Shown piece by piece: positions 54,455-62,044 of a stretch of 64,000 nucleotides of DNA. The translations under genes were made by a program, and so were the position numbers. Every line of letters starts with the position of its first letter. Position 1 is the first letter of the stretch. The stretch is from contig CAKVMD010000001.1 of the NCBI GenBank assembly GCA_934771475.1, positions 137,597 through 201,596 of the forward strand. The letters run 5' to 3'. Source of the stretch: an uncultured Clostridia bacterium (GTDB taxonomy: Bacteria; Bacillota; Clostridia; Christensenellales; UBA1242). The notes beneath the pieces are model-generated. The model had not been told where the DNA came from and searched no databases. It worked only from the letters and a program-made list of their open reading frames with translations.

Positions 54455-55567
54455 TTAGTCCTTAAAAAGGTTTTTGCTTATTTTATTAAGGAGTATGTCT
54501 AGCCCCTTTTTACTCTTCGTTGAGACAAGAACTTCATTATCTTTAATAAGCATAGGACGAGTTATTTTATCACACTTATTATAAACAACAATTCTGTTTT
54601 GAGTCGCACCAAGAGAGTCCAAAAGGTCATTTGTTACTTTCATGTTTGACTCAAATTCTTTAATGCCATCGCTTTCTTTATCAAGGCTCACATCCACCAC
54701 ATGGAGAAGCAAGTCTGCGTCAACCGTTTCTTCAAGAGTTGACGAAAATGCATCTACAAGTTGGTGAGGAAGGTCGCTTATAAAGCCAACAGTGTCGGTC
54801 AAAACAGCGTTTTCCCCTTCGCCCAAAAACAATTTTCTTGTTGTAGTATCAAGGGTTGCAAAATATTTATCATCAGCATAAATTTTTTCTTTGGTGAGCG
54901 CGTTTAACAGCGAACTTTTGCCAGCATTTGTATACCCAACCAATGCAATCTTAGGCACGGAAGAATTAAGTCTTTCTTTTCTTGTAGACTGGCGTTGCAA
55001 TTTTATTTTTTCAATTTGTTTGGAAAGAGAATCTATTTCATTTTGAATAAGTCTTCTATCAAGCTCCAACTTTGTTTCGCCAGGGCCTCTCATTCCAACT
55101 CCGCCACTTCCAAACCTTCCACTGCTTCCACTCACTGCTGACAATCTTGGCAAGAGATATTTATCTTGGGCTAATTTTACTTGCAATTTTGCTTCTCTTG
55201 ACAAAGCGCCTTTTGCAAAAATGTCAATAATAAGCCCAACCCTATCAACCACCTTTACACCAAACGCGTCTGCAAGGTTTTTCATTTGACTTCCTGAAAG
55301 CGGATAGTCTACAATAACAACATCAACAATTTCTTCACATTCGTTTATATAATTCTTAATTTCTTCAACTTTGCCCGCTCCAATAACTGTTGCTTTATTA
55401 AAATCTTTTATTATTTGATAAAAATCATGTACTACATTAAGTCCAGCAGAAAAACATAGGCGATTAATTTCGTCCAATTTTCTTTGTCTACTGTCATCCT
55501 TTTTAGTGCAAACGACCACCACAATGGCGTTTTCAACTACACTTTTTGTTTCTGTAAATTTAGCCAT
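54455..55567 (-). CDS. hflX: GTPase HflX
   Basis: Ribosome-binding GTPase that rescues or splits stalled ribosomes in the families studied. 370 residues, shorter than many homologues (about 420), lacking an extended C-terminal domain. The N-terminal HflX domain includes GAGKVEEIKNYI and VVIVDYPLSGSQMKNLAD. The linker GGVGMRGPGETKLELDRRLI is typical. G domain: G1 GYTNAGKSS near residue 211, G3 DTVGFISDLP near 256, G4 NKCD near 330. ATG at 55567 has only a weak ribosome-binding site. A strong terminator lies just downstream. Confidence 0.94.
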   Translation of the reverse strand: MAKFTETKSVVENAIVVVVCTKKDDSRQRKLDEINRLCFSAGLNVVHDFYQIIKDFNKATVIGAGKVEEIKNYINECEEIVDVVIVDYPLSGSQMKNLADAFGVKVVDRVGLIIDIFAKGALSREAKLQVKLAQDKYLLPRLSAVSGSSGRFGSGGVGMRGPGETKLELDRRLIQNEIDSLSKQIEKIKLQRQSTRKERLNSSVPKIALVGYTNAGKSSLLNALTKEKIYADDKYFATLDTTTRKLFLGEGENAVLTDTVGFISDLPHQLVDAFSSTLEETVDADLLLHVVDVSLDKESDGIKEFESNMKVTNDLLDSLGATQNRIVVYNKCDKITRPMLIKDNEVLVSTKSKKGLDILLNKISKNLFKD

Positions 55568-55604
55568 AGCCTATTATAGCAAATTTTCAAGCGAAATCAA
55601 ACCT

Positions 55605-56246
55605 TTATGCACGCAAAATTTGCCCCGATTGAACATTAATCAAAATATTTATATTTTCACCAGCAGAATTTACAAAAGTAAACAACCAAAATTTGTCGCT
55701 ATTATCTTTCGATGTAAGCACTTTTAAATAGCACTCCCCGTCAAGTTCACCATTTTTCATATTGGCAAGAAAATCATCTTTAAGAATATCTTTGGCAATA
55801 GCAAGCGCTTCTTTATATTTTACTTGAAAATCCATAACTTTAAGTTCAACCCTGCTTCCGCCATACGAAATACTAATGTTATCACTTTCTTTCAGTGCGT
55901 ATCCAATGTCATTCACATACACATTTGACATAGGATTAAAATACAAAACAAGTGGTTTTGCTTCTCCGTTTATTAATAATTCAATTTCAATCTGTTCTTC
56001 CCCGTGAGAAGCATAAAGTTGAGCACAAACAAGCGAAAAATCGGTTCTTTCTCCGCTTTTTCCATCTATCACATACTCTTTTTCCCTCTCCCCAACAGAG
56101 ATTGAAACATCTAAAAATTCATTTTCGCCAGCGAAATACAAGGTTGTGATTTCGCTCATCTTTTCGTTTAAATTGAGCTTTGCCGTACAACCAAAAAGTG
56201 TAAAAGACAGCACCGCTACTGACAAAAATGCAAATAACTTTTTCAT
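55605..56246 (-). CDS. Small lipoprotein of unknown function
   Basis: 213 residues. Lipoprotein signal MKKLFAFLSVAVLSFTLFGC with lipidated Cys20. The mature part is beta-rich and has no recognised motif; it includes NVYVNDIGYALKESDNISISYGG and ends with LFTFVNSAGENINILINV. The end resembles PepSY-like or small periplasmic-type lipoprotein folds in general shape only. AAGGGG precedes the ATG. It lies between spoIIID and hflX on the same strand, 37 bp before hflX, so it may be in one transcript with hflX. Confidence 0.8.
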   Translation of the reverse strand: MKKLFAFLSVAVLSFTLFGCTAKLNLNEKMSEITTLYFAGENEFLDVSISVGEREKEYVIDGKSGERTDFSLVCAQLYASHGEEQIEIELLINGEAKPLVLYFNPMSNVYVNDIGYALKESDNISISYGGSRVELKVMDFQVKYKEALAIAKDILKDDFLANMKNGELDGECYLKVLTSKDNSDKFWLFTFVNSAGENINILINVQSGQILRA

Positions 56247-56306
56247 AAAAACCCCTTATGATAAACTATGCTTGCAAGGTCTTTTTAATGATAAAGCCAA
56301 AGCAAT

Positions 56307-56567
56307 TTAAATCGCTTTTGTTTGTTTTAAATATTTTTCTTTTGTTGCTTTCCCTCCACGATTGTGTTTGTCAGCAAAATTCTCATCAAGAACTAAACTA
56401 ATTTTATCGTGCAAATATGGATTTATAGTTTTAAGTTTGATTGAAACATCACTATGAATTGTGCTTTTGCTCCGCCCAAAAATTTTTGCGGTTTTACGAA
56501 TTGTGTCATGAGTGGCAAGGATATGTTCTGCCTCACGCGTTACCCTGTCAAAAAGGTCTTCTTTCAT
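56307..56567 (-). CDS. spoIIID: Stage III sporulation transcriptional regulator SpoIIID
   Basis: 86 residues from the ATG at 56567 (GGAGGGA upstream; an earlier in-frame start has none). DNA-binding regulator of the mother-cell programme in endospore formers. The helix-turn-helix is TIRKTAKIFGRSKSTIHSDV (residues 22-41), followed by LKTINPYLHDKISLVLDENFADKHNRGG and KATKEKYLK; the motif H-x-RGG-x-ATKxKY is diagnostic of SpoIIID. Its neighbours, an M23 SpoIIQ-like protein and ACP, resemble the spoIIQ-spoIIID order of clostridia, with acpP inserted. This is strong evidence that the lineage forms, or formed, endospores. Confidence 0.92.
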   Translation of the reverse strand: MKEDLFDRVTREAEHILATHDTIRKTAKIFGRSKSTIHSDVSIKLKTINPYLHDKISLVLDENFADKHNRGGKATKEKYLKQTKAI

Positions 56568-56685
56568 GAAATCCCTCCATGTTTTAATAACTATGAACCA
56601 TTTTGACAGAATATGACATTTTACGACAAAAAAGACTTGCAAGTGGTAAACAACCCTTACAAGCCTTTATTTAATGATTTTTTAA

Positions 56686-56916
56686 CTATTTTGTATATTC
56701 TTCGATTGCCTTAACAATTTGTTCAACAGTTTTAAGTTCACTAACTTTTTCGTCAGGGATAGAAACTTTAAACTCGTCCTCAAGACTCATTAAAAGTTCA
56801 ACGATGTCAAGAGAGTCTGCACCGAGGTCTTCCATAATGTTTGAGTCTTCTTTGATTTCATCAACAGAAATGCAAAGTTGGTCAGCAATTAATTTTTTAA
56901 CTTTTTCTAAAATCAT
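56686..56916 (-). CDS. acpP: Acyl carrier protein
   Basis: 76 residues, acidic, the standard size. Carries growing fatty-acyl chains on 4'-phosphopantetheine attached to Ser35 in DLGADSLDIVELLMSLEDEF. GGAGG lies before the ATG. No other fatty-acid synthesis gene is adjacent; it sits between the SpoIIQ-like gene and spoIIID. An ATG-proximal TTTTTATATTATAG region upstream may hold its promoter. Confidence 0.96.
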   Translation of the reverse strand: MILEKVKKLIADQLCISVDEIKEDSNIMEDLGADSLDIVELLMSLEDEFKVSIPDEKVSELKTVEQIVKAIEEYTK

Positions 56917-57041
56917 ACTTTCCTCCGCTTTTTATATTATAGCACAAGAAAAATGATAAGTAAACAAAAAACGCGATTTTTATCGCATTTTTCGTTTTTT
57001 GATTTTTTATTTAGTTTTCGCCTTAGTTTTCATTAACAAAG

Positions 57042-57605
57042 TTATTTAGATTGCAAATCCAGGTAATCATTTGGGTCAACATATTTGCCATCTCTTTGTA
57101 ACGAAAAGTGAAGATGTCCACCCATATCGGCTTCACCAGTTGCGCTTTCTGACGCCGAACCAATCTTTTGTCCTGCTCCGACTTTATCCCCTACTTTTAC
57201 AAGCAAATTTTCTGACAGAGAAGAGTAAATTGAAACAAGTCCACTAGTATGCTCGATTTTTATGGTGTGTCCATCCAAAATGTCATAGTCAACCGCGGTA
57301 ACTTTTCCGTCAAGCACGCTGTAAACATCTGTTTTATCGCTGGCAAGGTCAACCGCAAGGTGCGCTTCCCATTGATTTAATGTATCATTCTTTTGTAGTT
57401 CTTGATTTGAAAAGTCTTTAACTAGCAATGCTTCTTGCATAGGCAAAGCAAAGTTTAAGTTTTCTGTGCTTGTCTCAACTCCCTTGCCAAGGCTTGCCAT
57501 AAGCGTGAAAGTAAGAGCAACAACAAACACCATAAGCCCGATTGCGCAATACAATCCGTAAGTTTTGAAAAACTCAACAAATCTGTTCTTTCTTTGAATT
57601 TCCAT
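57042..57605 (-). CDS. M23 (LytM) peptidase-domain protein, SpoIIQ-like
   Basis: 187 residues: a basic cytoplasmic start, one membrane helix (about 18-39), then an extracellular M23 domain. Zinc ligands are intact: His82 and Asp86 in EAHLAVDLAS, and His164/His166 in GGHLHFSL, so endopeptidase activity is possible. In clostridia SpoIIQ keeps these residues and forms a channel with SpoIIIAH around the forespore, while the B. subtilis protein has lost one. Its position upstream of spoIIID supports SpoIIQ. Other membrane M23 proteins cannot be excluded. Size is smaller than many SpoIIQ (about 220-285). GGAGG precedes the ATG. Confidence 0.82.
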   Translation of the reverse strand: MEIQRKNRFVEFFKTYGLYCAIGLMVFVVALTFTLMASLGKGVETSTENLNFALPMQEALLVKDFSNQELQKNDTLNQWEAHLAVDLASDKTDVYSVLDGKVTAVDYDILDGHTIKIEHTSGLVSIYSSLSENLLVKVGDKVGAGQKIGSASESATGEADMGGHLHFSLQRDGKYVDPNDYLDLQSK

Positions 57606-57671
57606 TTTTAACCTCCTGCCAATTTATCGACCAAATCAAAGGGTTTTATGCTTCATTTTTTACGAATTTTG

Positions 57672-58103
57672 TCAAAAGCCAACTACAATCATCGGGAAAC
57701 CCAAGATTGCGGTATCACCCTTTATAGCAAGTTGAAAGTTTACTTTTTTGCCATTAACAAAACAATTTTTGTGGTAATCTTTATAAAATCCTTCGTAAAC
57801 AGAGTTTCCATCTATATCTTCACATCTATAAATTTCATCACAAGACCTGGCAAAACTAGAAAAATCAAAATCATTAAAATAGAAAATTACGGCCTTGCTA
57901 GATAAAAAATGCTTTTGCCAAGTTTTATCAGTAAAGGTCGAATAAAAATCATTTCCGCTTTGGATAGACTGGCACCCATCTATTTCTGTTTCAGCTACAA
58001 GAACCACTTTTTCGTAATTTTCAAGGTTAAAATTGTTGTTTGAAAGAAAAGGCAAAGCAAACAGCAAGGCAACCCCACAAAAAAAGGCAATCACATTTTT
58101 CAT
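57672..58103 (-). CDS. Small exported or membrane-anchored protein of unknown function
   Basis: 143 residues with an N-terminal hydrophobic segment (VIAFFCGVALLFALPFL), either a signal peptide or an anchor. The rest has four Cys residues and many aromatic residues (FYFNDFDFSSFARSCDEIY). The end, VNGKKVNFQLAIKGDTAILGFPMIVVGF, resembles the C-terminus of YwmB-like proteins, which lie near spoIID/spoIIQ in clostridia, but the N-terminal half of that family is missing; treat this as a weak hint. No ribosome-binding site is obvious. It lies 66 bp upstream of the SpoIIQ-like gene. Confidence 0.6.
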   Translation of the reverse strand: MKNVIAFFCGVALLFALPFLSNNNFNLENYEKVVLVAETEIDGCQSIQSGNDFYSTFTDKTWQKHFLSSKAVIFYFNDFDFSSFARSCDEIYRCEDIDGNSVYEGFYKDYHKNCFVNGKKVNFQLAIKGDTAILGFPMIVVGF

Positions 58104-58139
58104 GTTATGATGATTGCCAATTTTTATATAAAAATAATG

Positions 58140-58706
58140 TCAAACCTCGTTAAAAAAGGTTGAAAAATCAATATCCCAAAGCGTTTGTGCAACATTTTTG
58201 TCGTCAAGACTCTCCACCAGCACTGTTAAAATGTATTTTTTGTTTGAATAAAGTTCTTCATTTTCATCGAGTATAATATTGCTTGCAAATGTCGCCTTGT
58301 TTTGTGGGGCAAGATAGCCATTATAGTAATAATATCCGTCTTGCAGATTATATTTCCAGTTTGGTGCAAGGTCAACATTGACATTTATAATCTTACTTTC
58401 AGTTGAAAAAATATAAATCTTTGCACGCAGGTACACATCAGTTTCTAGTTCGAGATTTTTAACAAACAAGTCTTGTTTCAACTTTTCGCCCGGCAAAAAT
58501 GAGCCATCAATGTTGACCGACATTGAATTGGCTTGATTTTTTCTCATTTCAAGTTGCAAACTGTCCCCTAGTTTTAAATCGGTCGTAAAAGAACCAGTAT
58601 TTCTATAATAAAACCCAGTAAAACCAAGAATTACAGATATGATAAGCCCAACTGCGAGTGCTACGCACGAAAAAATCCAGCCAAAATTTTCTTTACTTAC
58701 TTTCAT
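58140..58706 (-). CDS. Small exported protein, TasA/camelysin-like pattern
   Basis: 188 residues. One N-terminal hydrophobic segment (about 9-32) is followed by an extracytoplasmic domain. Features shared with SipW-processed TasA/CalY-type proteins: LKLGDSLQLEM after the signal, SFLPGEKLKQDLFVKNLELETDVYLRAKIYI, WKYNLQDGYYYYNGYLAP, and an end with ILTVLVESLDDKNVAQTLW. TasA-type proteins form biofilm or spore-coat fibres, so a link with the adjacent sporulation genes is conceivable, though the match is by pattern only. No clear ribosome-binding site upstream. Confidence 0.62.
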   Translation of the reverse strand: MKVSKENFGWIFSCVALAVGLIISVILGFTGFYYRNTGSFTTDLKLGDSLQLEMRKNQANSMSVNIDGSFLPGEKLKQDLFVKNLELETDVYLRAKIYIFSTESKIINVNVDLAPNWKYNLQDGYYYYNGYLAPQNKATFASNIILDENEELYSNKKYILTVLVESLDDKNVAQTLWDIDFSTFFNEV

Positions 58707-58751
58707 GTAAGTATTTTTGCAATTATGACTGGATTTTATTCAATTAATTCA

Positions 58752-60155
58752 TTATAACAATTTACTCTTGTTTTTTCTTCGCTTTGCACGCTCTGTTCTA
58801 AACTTGTCTATTTGCTCTTGTTTGAAAACTTTACTTTCCTCTACAAGGTTATCTTTGCGAACCTGCCATTTGTATTTTCTGTTTCCATAAGCCATGTCAT
58901 AAGACAAAATGCAAATTCCTTGAATGAGGTAAACATAGTATGAGTAAAATCTCCAAAGTAAAAGAACCCACACAAGGACACCTTCAATACTTACTACCGA
59001 AGCAAAAGCGGCTGAAAATGATATTTCATTAAGACCTGTTCCGCCCGGCATTGGGAAGAATGAGGATGAAAGGTCAACAAGTACTGACATAACAAGAAGT
59101 TTGATAAACATCGAGCCTTCAAGTCCCGGAACAAACAGTTTTACCACAAAGAATGGTATAGCATAATTTGCCATAAGTTTGGCAAGGCAGAATACAAGTT
59201 CAATCAAAAAGTCTTTTGGCGAACTTGCGTACTGCTTCATAACATCTTGAAAATCGCTTATATACTTTGTTATTTTTTCGTACTGTTTGTCATAGCTTTT
59301 GACGATTTTCATTTTATAAAGAAGTTTGAGCACCTTTACTACAAGTTTCTTGCCCACTGTTTTACAAATGCACAAAAATAAGGTTGTCCCCAGCACCACA
59401 GCCGACAAAACAAAACCGATAACACTCATAACTGAAACAAAAGTTCCATAACTCTTATCAACACTTGAAACTATCAAGCATATTAATGACACCAGTGTCC
59501 ATGCAATTTGGCTGAAAATATACTTTGCAAGAGGCACCGAAAGCGCTGTATGAAGAGGCACTCCACGGTTTTTCAAATATGTTATTTGAAAAGGTTGTCC
59601 GCCTGTTGCCATTGGAGTAACACTATCATAATACCTACCAATTTCAGCAGTTTTATAGCCTAGTCCAAGCCTCCATTTCCCAGTAGACACTTTGAGAAGG
59701 TAAGAAATTGACAAGGTTTCGGTTGCAACAACAGCGCCAAACAAAGCGATAGTCGCAAACAATGATTTTATGTCAAGACGAAATCCCGTTATTGGAACAA
59801 GGGGTTCTTTTGAGATTTGATAGACTAAGATGCCCGCAACAACAGCAATATTAACAATAAAGAAAACTATGTTTATGATTTTGCTTTTTTTGCTACTTTG
59901 TTTAGAAACAGTCTGCTCATATTCATCAAACTTTTGTTTTTGTGCAGTTTGAGAGTCAACTTCGGTCTTTACTGTTGTCTTTTCTTTATCCTCTTGGGGT
60001 TTAACCAATTCAACAGAAGCGTCATCGCCTGATTGAGCACCCGTTGAATCTTGTTTATCTGTTTCTTCAAGAGCAGGATTTTTTTGTTCAATAAAAGATT
60101 GCTCGCTAGAAGCAACCAAAACATCTTCAATTAATCCTTTCTCTTCCTTTTTCAT
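58752..60155 (-). CDS. Flippase-like membrane protein (UPF0104/LPG-synthase-type transmembrane domain)
   Basis: 467 residues from ATG 60155. The first 105 are hydrophilic and cytosolic (acidic, then KQSSKKSK), followed by about eight helices. Family hallmarks are MATGGQPFQITYLKNRGVPL and MPGGTGLNEISFSAAFA, found in the flippase domain of MprF and in stand-alone UPF0104 proteins, which translocate lipids. The C-terminus is strongly basic (KFRTERAKRRKNKSK). The long acidic N-terminus is unusual. The start is uncertain: an in-frame TTG at 60173 adds six residues, and neither has a clear ribosome-binding site. The nearby promoter would place the transcript start almost at ATG 60155. Confidence 0.85.
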   Translation of the reverse strand: MKKEEKGLIEDVLVASSEQSFIEQKNPALEETDKQDSTGAQSGDDASVELVKPQEDKEKTTVKTEVDSQTAQKQKFDEYEQTVSKQSSKKSKIINIVFFIVNIAVVAGILVYQISKEPLVPITGFRLDIKSLFATIALFGAVVATETLSISYLLKVSTGKWRLGLGYKTAEIGRYYDSVTPMATGGQPFQITYLKNRGVPLHTALSVPLAKYIFSQIAWTLVSLICLIVSSVDKSYGTFVSVMSVIGFVLSAVVLGTTLFLCICKTVGKKLVVKVLKLLYKMKIVKSYDKQYEKITKYISDFQDVMKQYASSPKDFLIELVFCLAKLMANYAIPFFVVKLFVPGLEGSMFIKLLVMSVLVDLSSSFFPMPGGTGLNEISFSAAFASVVSIEGVLVWVLLLWRFYSYYVYLIQGICILSYDMAYGNRKYKWQVRKDNLVEESKVFKQEQIDKFRTERAKRRKNKSKLL

Positions 60156-60163
60156 GTAAGACA

Positions 60164-60193
60164 ATAGTAACAAAAAAGATACCTATTTGTCAA
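60164..60193 (-). promoter_or_regulatory. Candidate promoter of the flippase-like gene
   Basis: On the minus strand TTGACA (60193-60188), 18-bp spacer, TACTAT (60169-60164). Start expected near 60157, two bases before the ATG; it lies in the loop of the preceding terminator. Confidence 0.45.
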
Positions 60194-60206
60194 GAAAAGG
60201 TATCTT
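60177..60206 (-). terminator. Terminator of the parvulin lipoprotein gene
   Basis: Eight-base stem AAGATACC / GGTATCTT with a 14-base loop; on the minus strand a run of T follows, 12 bases after the stop. Confidence 0.8.
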
Positions 60207-60217
60207 AAAATTTTAAA

Positions 60218-61939
60218 TTATTTAAAAAGGTCGCTAAATCTAGAAGAATATTCATAAATTGTATAATCTTGTTTGAGCACGCTTAGGTTTGCTTGTTGAT
60301 AACTTGTTGTGTTGTCGCTGTAAATTTCATCATACATAACATCAAAATAAGTCTTATCAATAAGCGGATTAACCCTTGTAGTATAGAGAACATTAACAGC
60401 ATCTTCGCTTAAAGAGAATGTTGAGTCAATGCCTTCAAAAAGGTTTTTGCATTCGCCAGTGTAAATTAAAATATGAATACCATAATTTGTTTTAACATAT
60501 CCAGAAACATCCCCGACTTTGGCGTTACCCTTGTTGAAAAGTTCTATTGCGCCATCGTTAAATGATGAAACAAAACTGTTTGAAATAAGGTTACCGTCTT
60601 TGTCAACGCCGATAACATAGTTATTTCCGCCTTTAAGCATACCTGGGTCTTCATTATATTCATAAACAAGTTTATTGATTTCATCTCCAACTTTGTTTAC
60701 ATCGCCAGTTGCTTGGGCTCTTGAAAGGCGTGAAGTGATATCGCTATATACCTCGTCAACTGAGGTATCTTTACTCTTTTCGCCATCATAGGTCTTTGTG
60801 CCATTGTTATAAATTCTTATAACTGGTTCAAGCGTGTTATACACACCTTCAATATTTGATTGATAGTCCTCATAAAGGCTTGGGTCTTTTGCGTCCTCAT
60901 ACTCTTTGGTATAAGCGTCATATTGTTTTTGTTGTGTTTCATCAAACTTAATAAGGATGTTTGCAACAGTGAAATATTTGTTATCTGTTGCGCCCTCTTT
61001 GAAATAGTACATTGTGTCAACTGAACCAGTTAAAGTGCTATCATAGTTTGAATCTCGCTCAATAACATATTGAGTATATCCCGCTCTGACTTTGCTAGCG
61101 TAAAGGTTTGCGATGCTTTCTGGGGTTACATTGGTGCTTTTATCGTCCAAAATGCTCTCGTTATATTTTGCGCAGACATAGGTCTCATAAACAGAGTTAT
61201 AAAGCCTTTCTATTTCACGCATGAAAACATCTTTTTGGTCGGTGTTAAGCCCCATTCCATATTCATTGGCTTTAAGATTTCTATAATAATCTCTTAGAGC
61301 CTTCTTTTGCTCATCACTGTGAAGGCGTTGAAGTAAATTTGTATAGATAAGTTCTTTATCTTCGTTTTTATTTATATCCCTAGCATAAGTGTATGAAAAT
61401 CCGCTTAAAAGTTTGGCAGATTTGTTTTCTCTTGTTATAGTTTTATCTAGTGCATTGTAGCTAGCATTTTTAGTGTAACTAGTTATGGCAACAGAATTTG
61501 TATCTTCTTCTTGTGATGATTTTTCTTCACCAACGATATCTTTATAGAAAACCTCGTAGTTTGCCTCAAAGGCATCTTCAACTTCACTGTAAAGATATGT
61601 TTTTTCTTTCTCACTTAGGTTTAAGCCATCACGAGAAATATTGAAAGTTCTTTCAGCAGTGTCAACTAGTATCTTTGTATTTTCAAGAGATGTAAGCATT
61701 TGCTTGTACGCTTGCTCTTTACTCATTCCATAATATTGAACATATTGATAGCCAGTTGTTTGATAGGCATACATAAGTTCTCGCTTAGAAATTTCATATC
61801 TGTGCCCGTCTTTTTCAACTGTTGCCACGATTTGAGTATAGTAATCTTTATAATTTGTGTCCACCAAAGAGCACCCTGCAAGAAGAGACATGCAAAGTAG
61901 CAAAGAGCACATTAAAAATCCAGTAATTCGTTTTTTCAT
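60218..61939 (-). CDS. PrsA/SurA-like parvulin foldase lipoprotein
   Basis: 573 residues. Signal peptide ending LLAGC with lipidated Cys23. The N-terminal part has the SurA/trigger-factor-like helical segment (ISKRELMYAYQTTGYQYVQYYGMSKEQAY), common in foldases. A parvulin-like region lies about 420-520: FNKGNAKVGDVSGYVKTNYGIHILIYTGE, matching the family's G-x-V-x-x-x-x-G-x-H-I end. The middle is long and low in hydrophobics, longer than typical PrsA (about 290). Likely assists folding of secreted proteins on the outer face of the membrane. GGAG precedes the ATG. It directly follows mfd on the same strand, an order common in Bacillota. Confidence 0.85.
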   Translation of the reverse strand: MKKRITGFLMCSLLLCMSLLAGCSLVDTNYKDYYTQIVATVEKDGHRYEISKRELMYAYQTTGYQYVQYYGMSKEQAYKQMLTSLENTKILVDTAERTFNISRDGLNLSEKEKTYLYSEVEDAFEANYEVFYKDIVGEEKSSQEEDTNSVAITSYTKNASYNALDKTITRENKSAKLLSGFSYTYARDINKNEDKELIYTNLLQRLHSDEQKKALRDYYRNLKANEYGMGLNTDQKDVFMREIERLYNSVYETYVCAKYNESILDDKSTNVTPESIANLYASKVRAGYTQYVIERDSNYDSTLTGSVDTMYYFKEGATDNKYFTVANILIKFDETQQKQYDAYTKEYEDAKDPSLYEDYQSNIEGVYNTLEPVIRIYNNGTKTYDGEKSKDTSVDEVYSDITSRLSRAQATGDVNKVGDEINKLVYEYNEDPGMLKGGNNYVIGVDKDGNLISNSFVSSFNDGAIELFNKGNAKVGDVSGYVKTNYGIHILIYTGECKNLFEGIDSTFSLSEDAVNVLYTTRVNPLIDKTYFDVMYDEIYSDNTTSYQQANLSVLKQDYTIYEYSSRFSDLFK

Positions 61940-62044
61940 AATTCTCCGCTTTAATTATAGACAAACTCGCGCGAGTTTATCCTCTTATACGATAAAGATA
62001 ATACCATATCAGCATAAAATTTTTCAAGCATTTTGACGCTTTTT

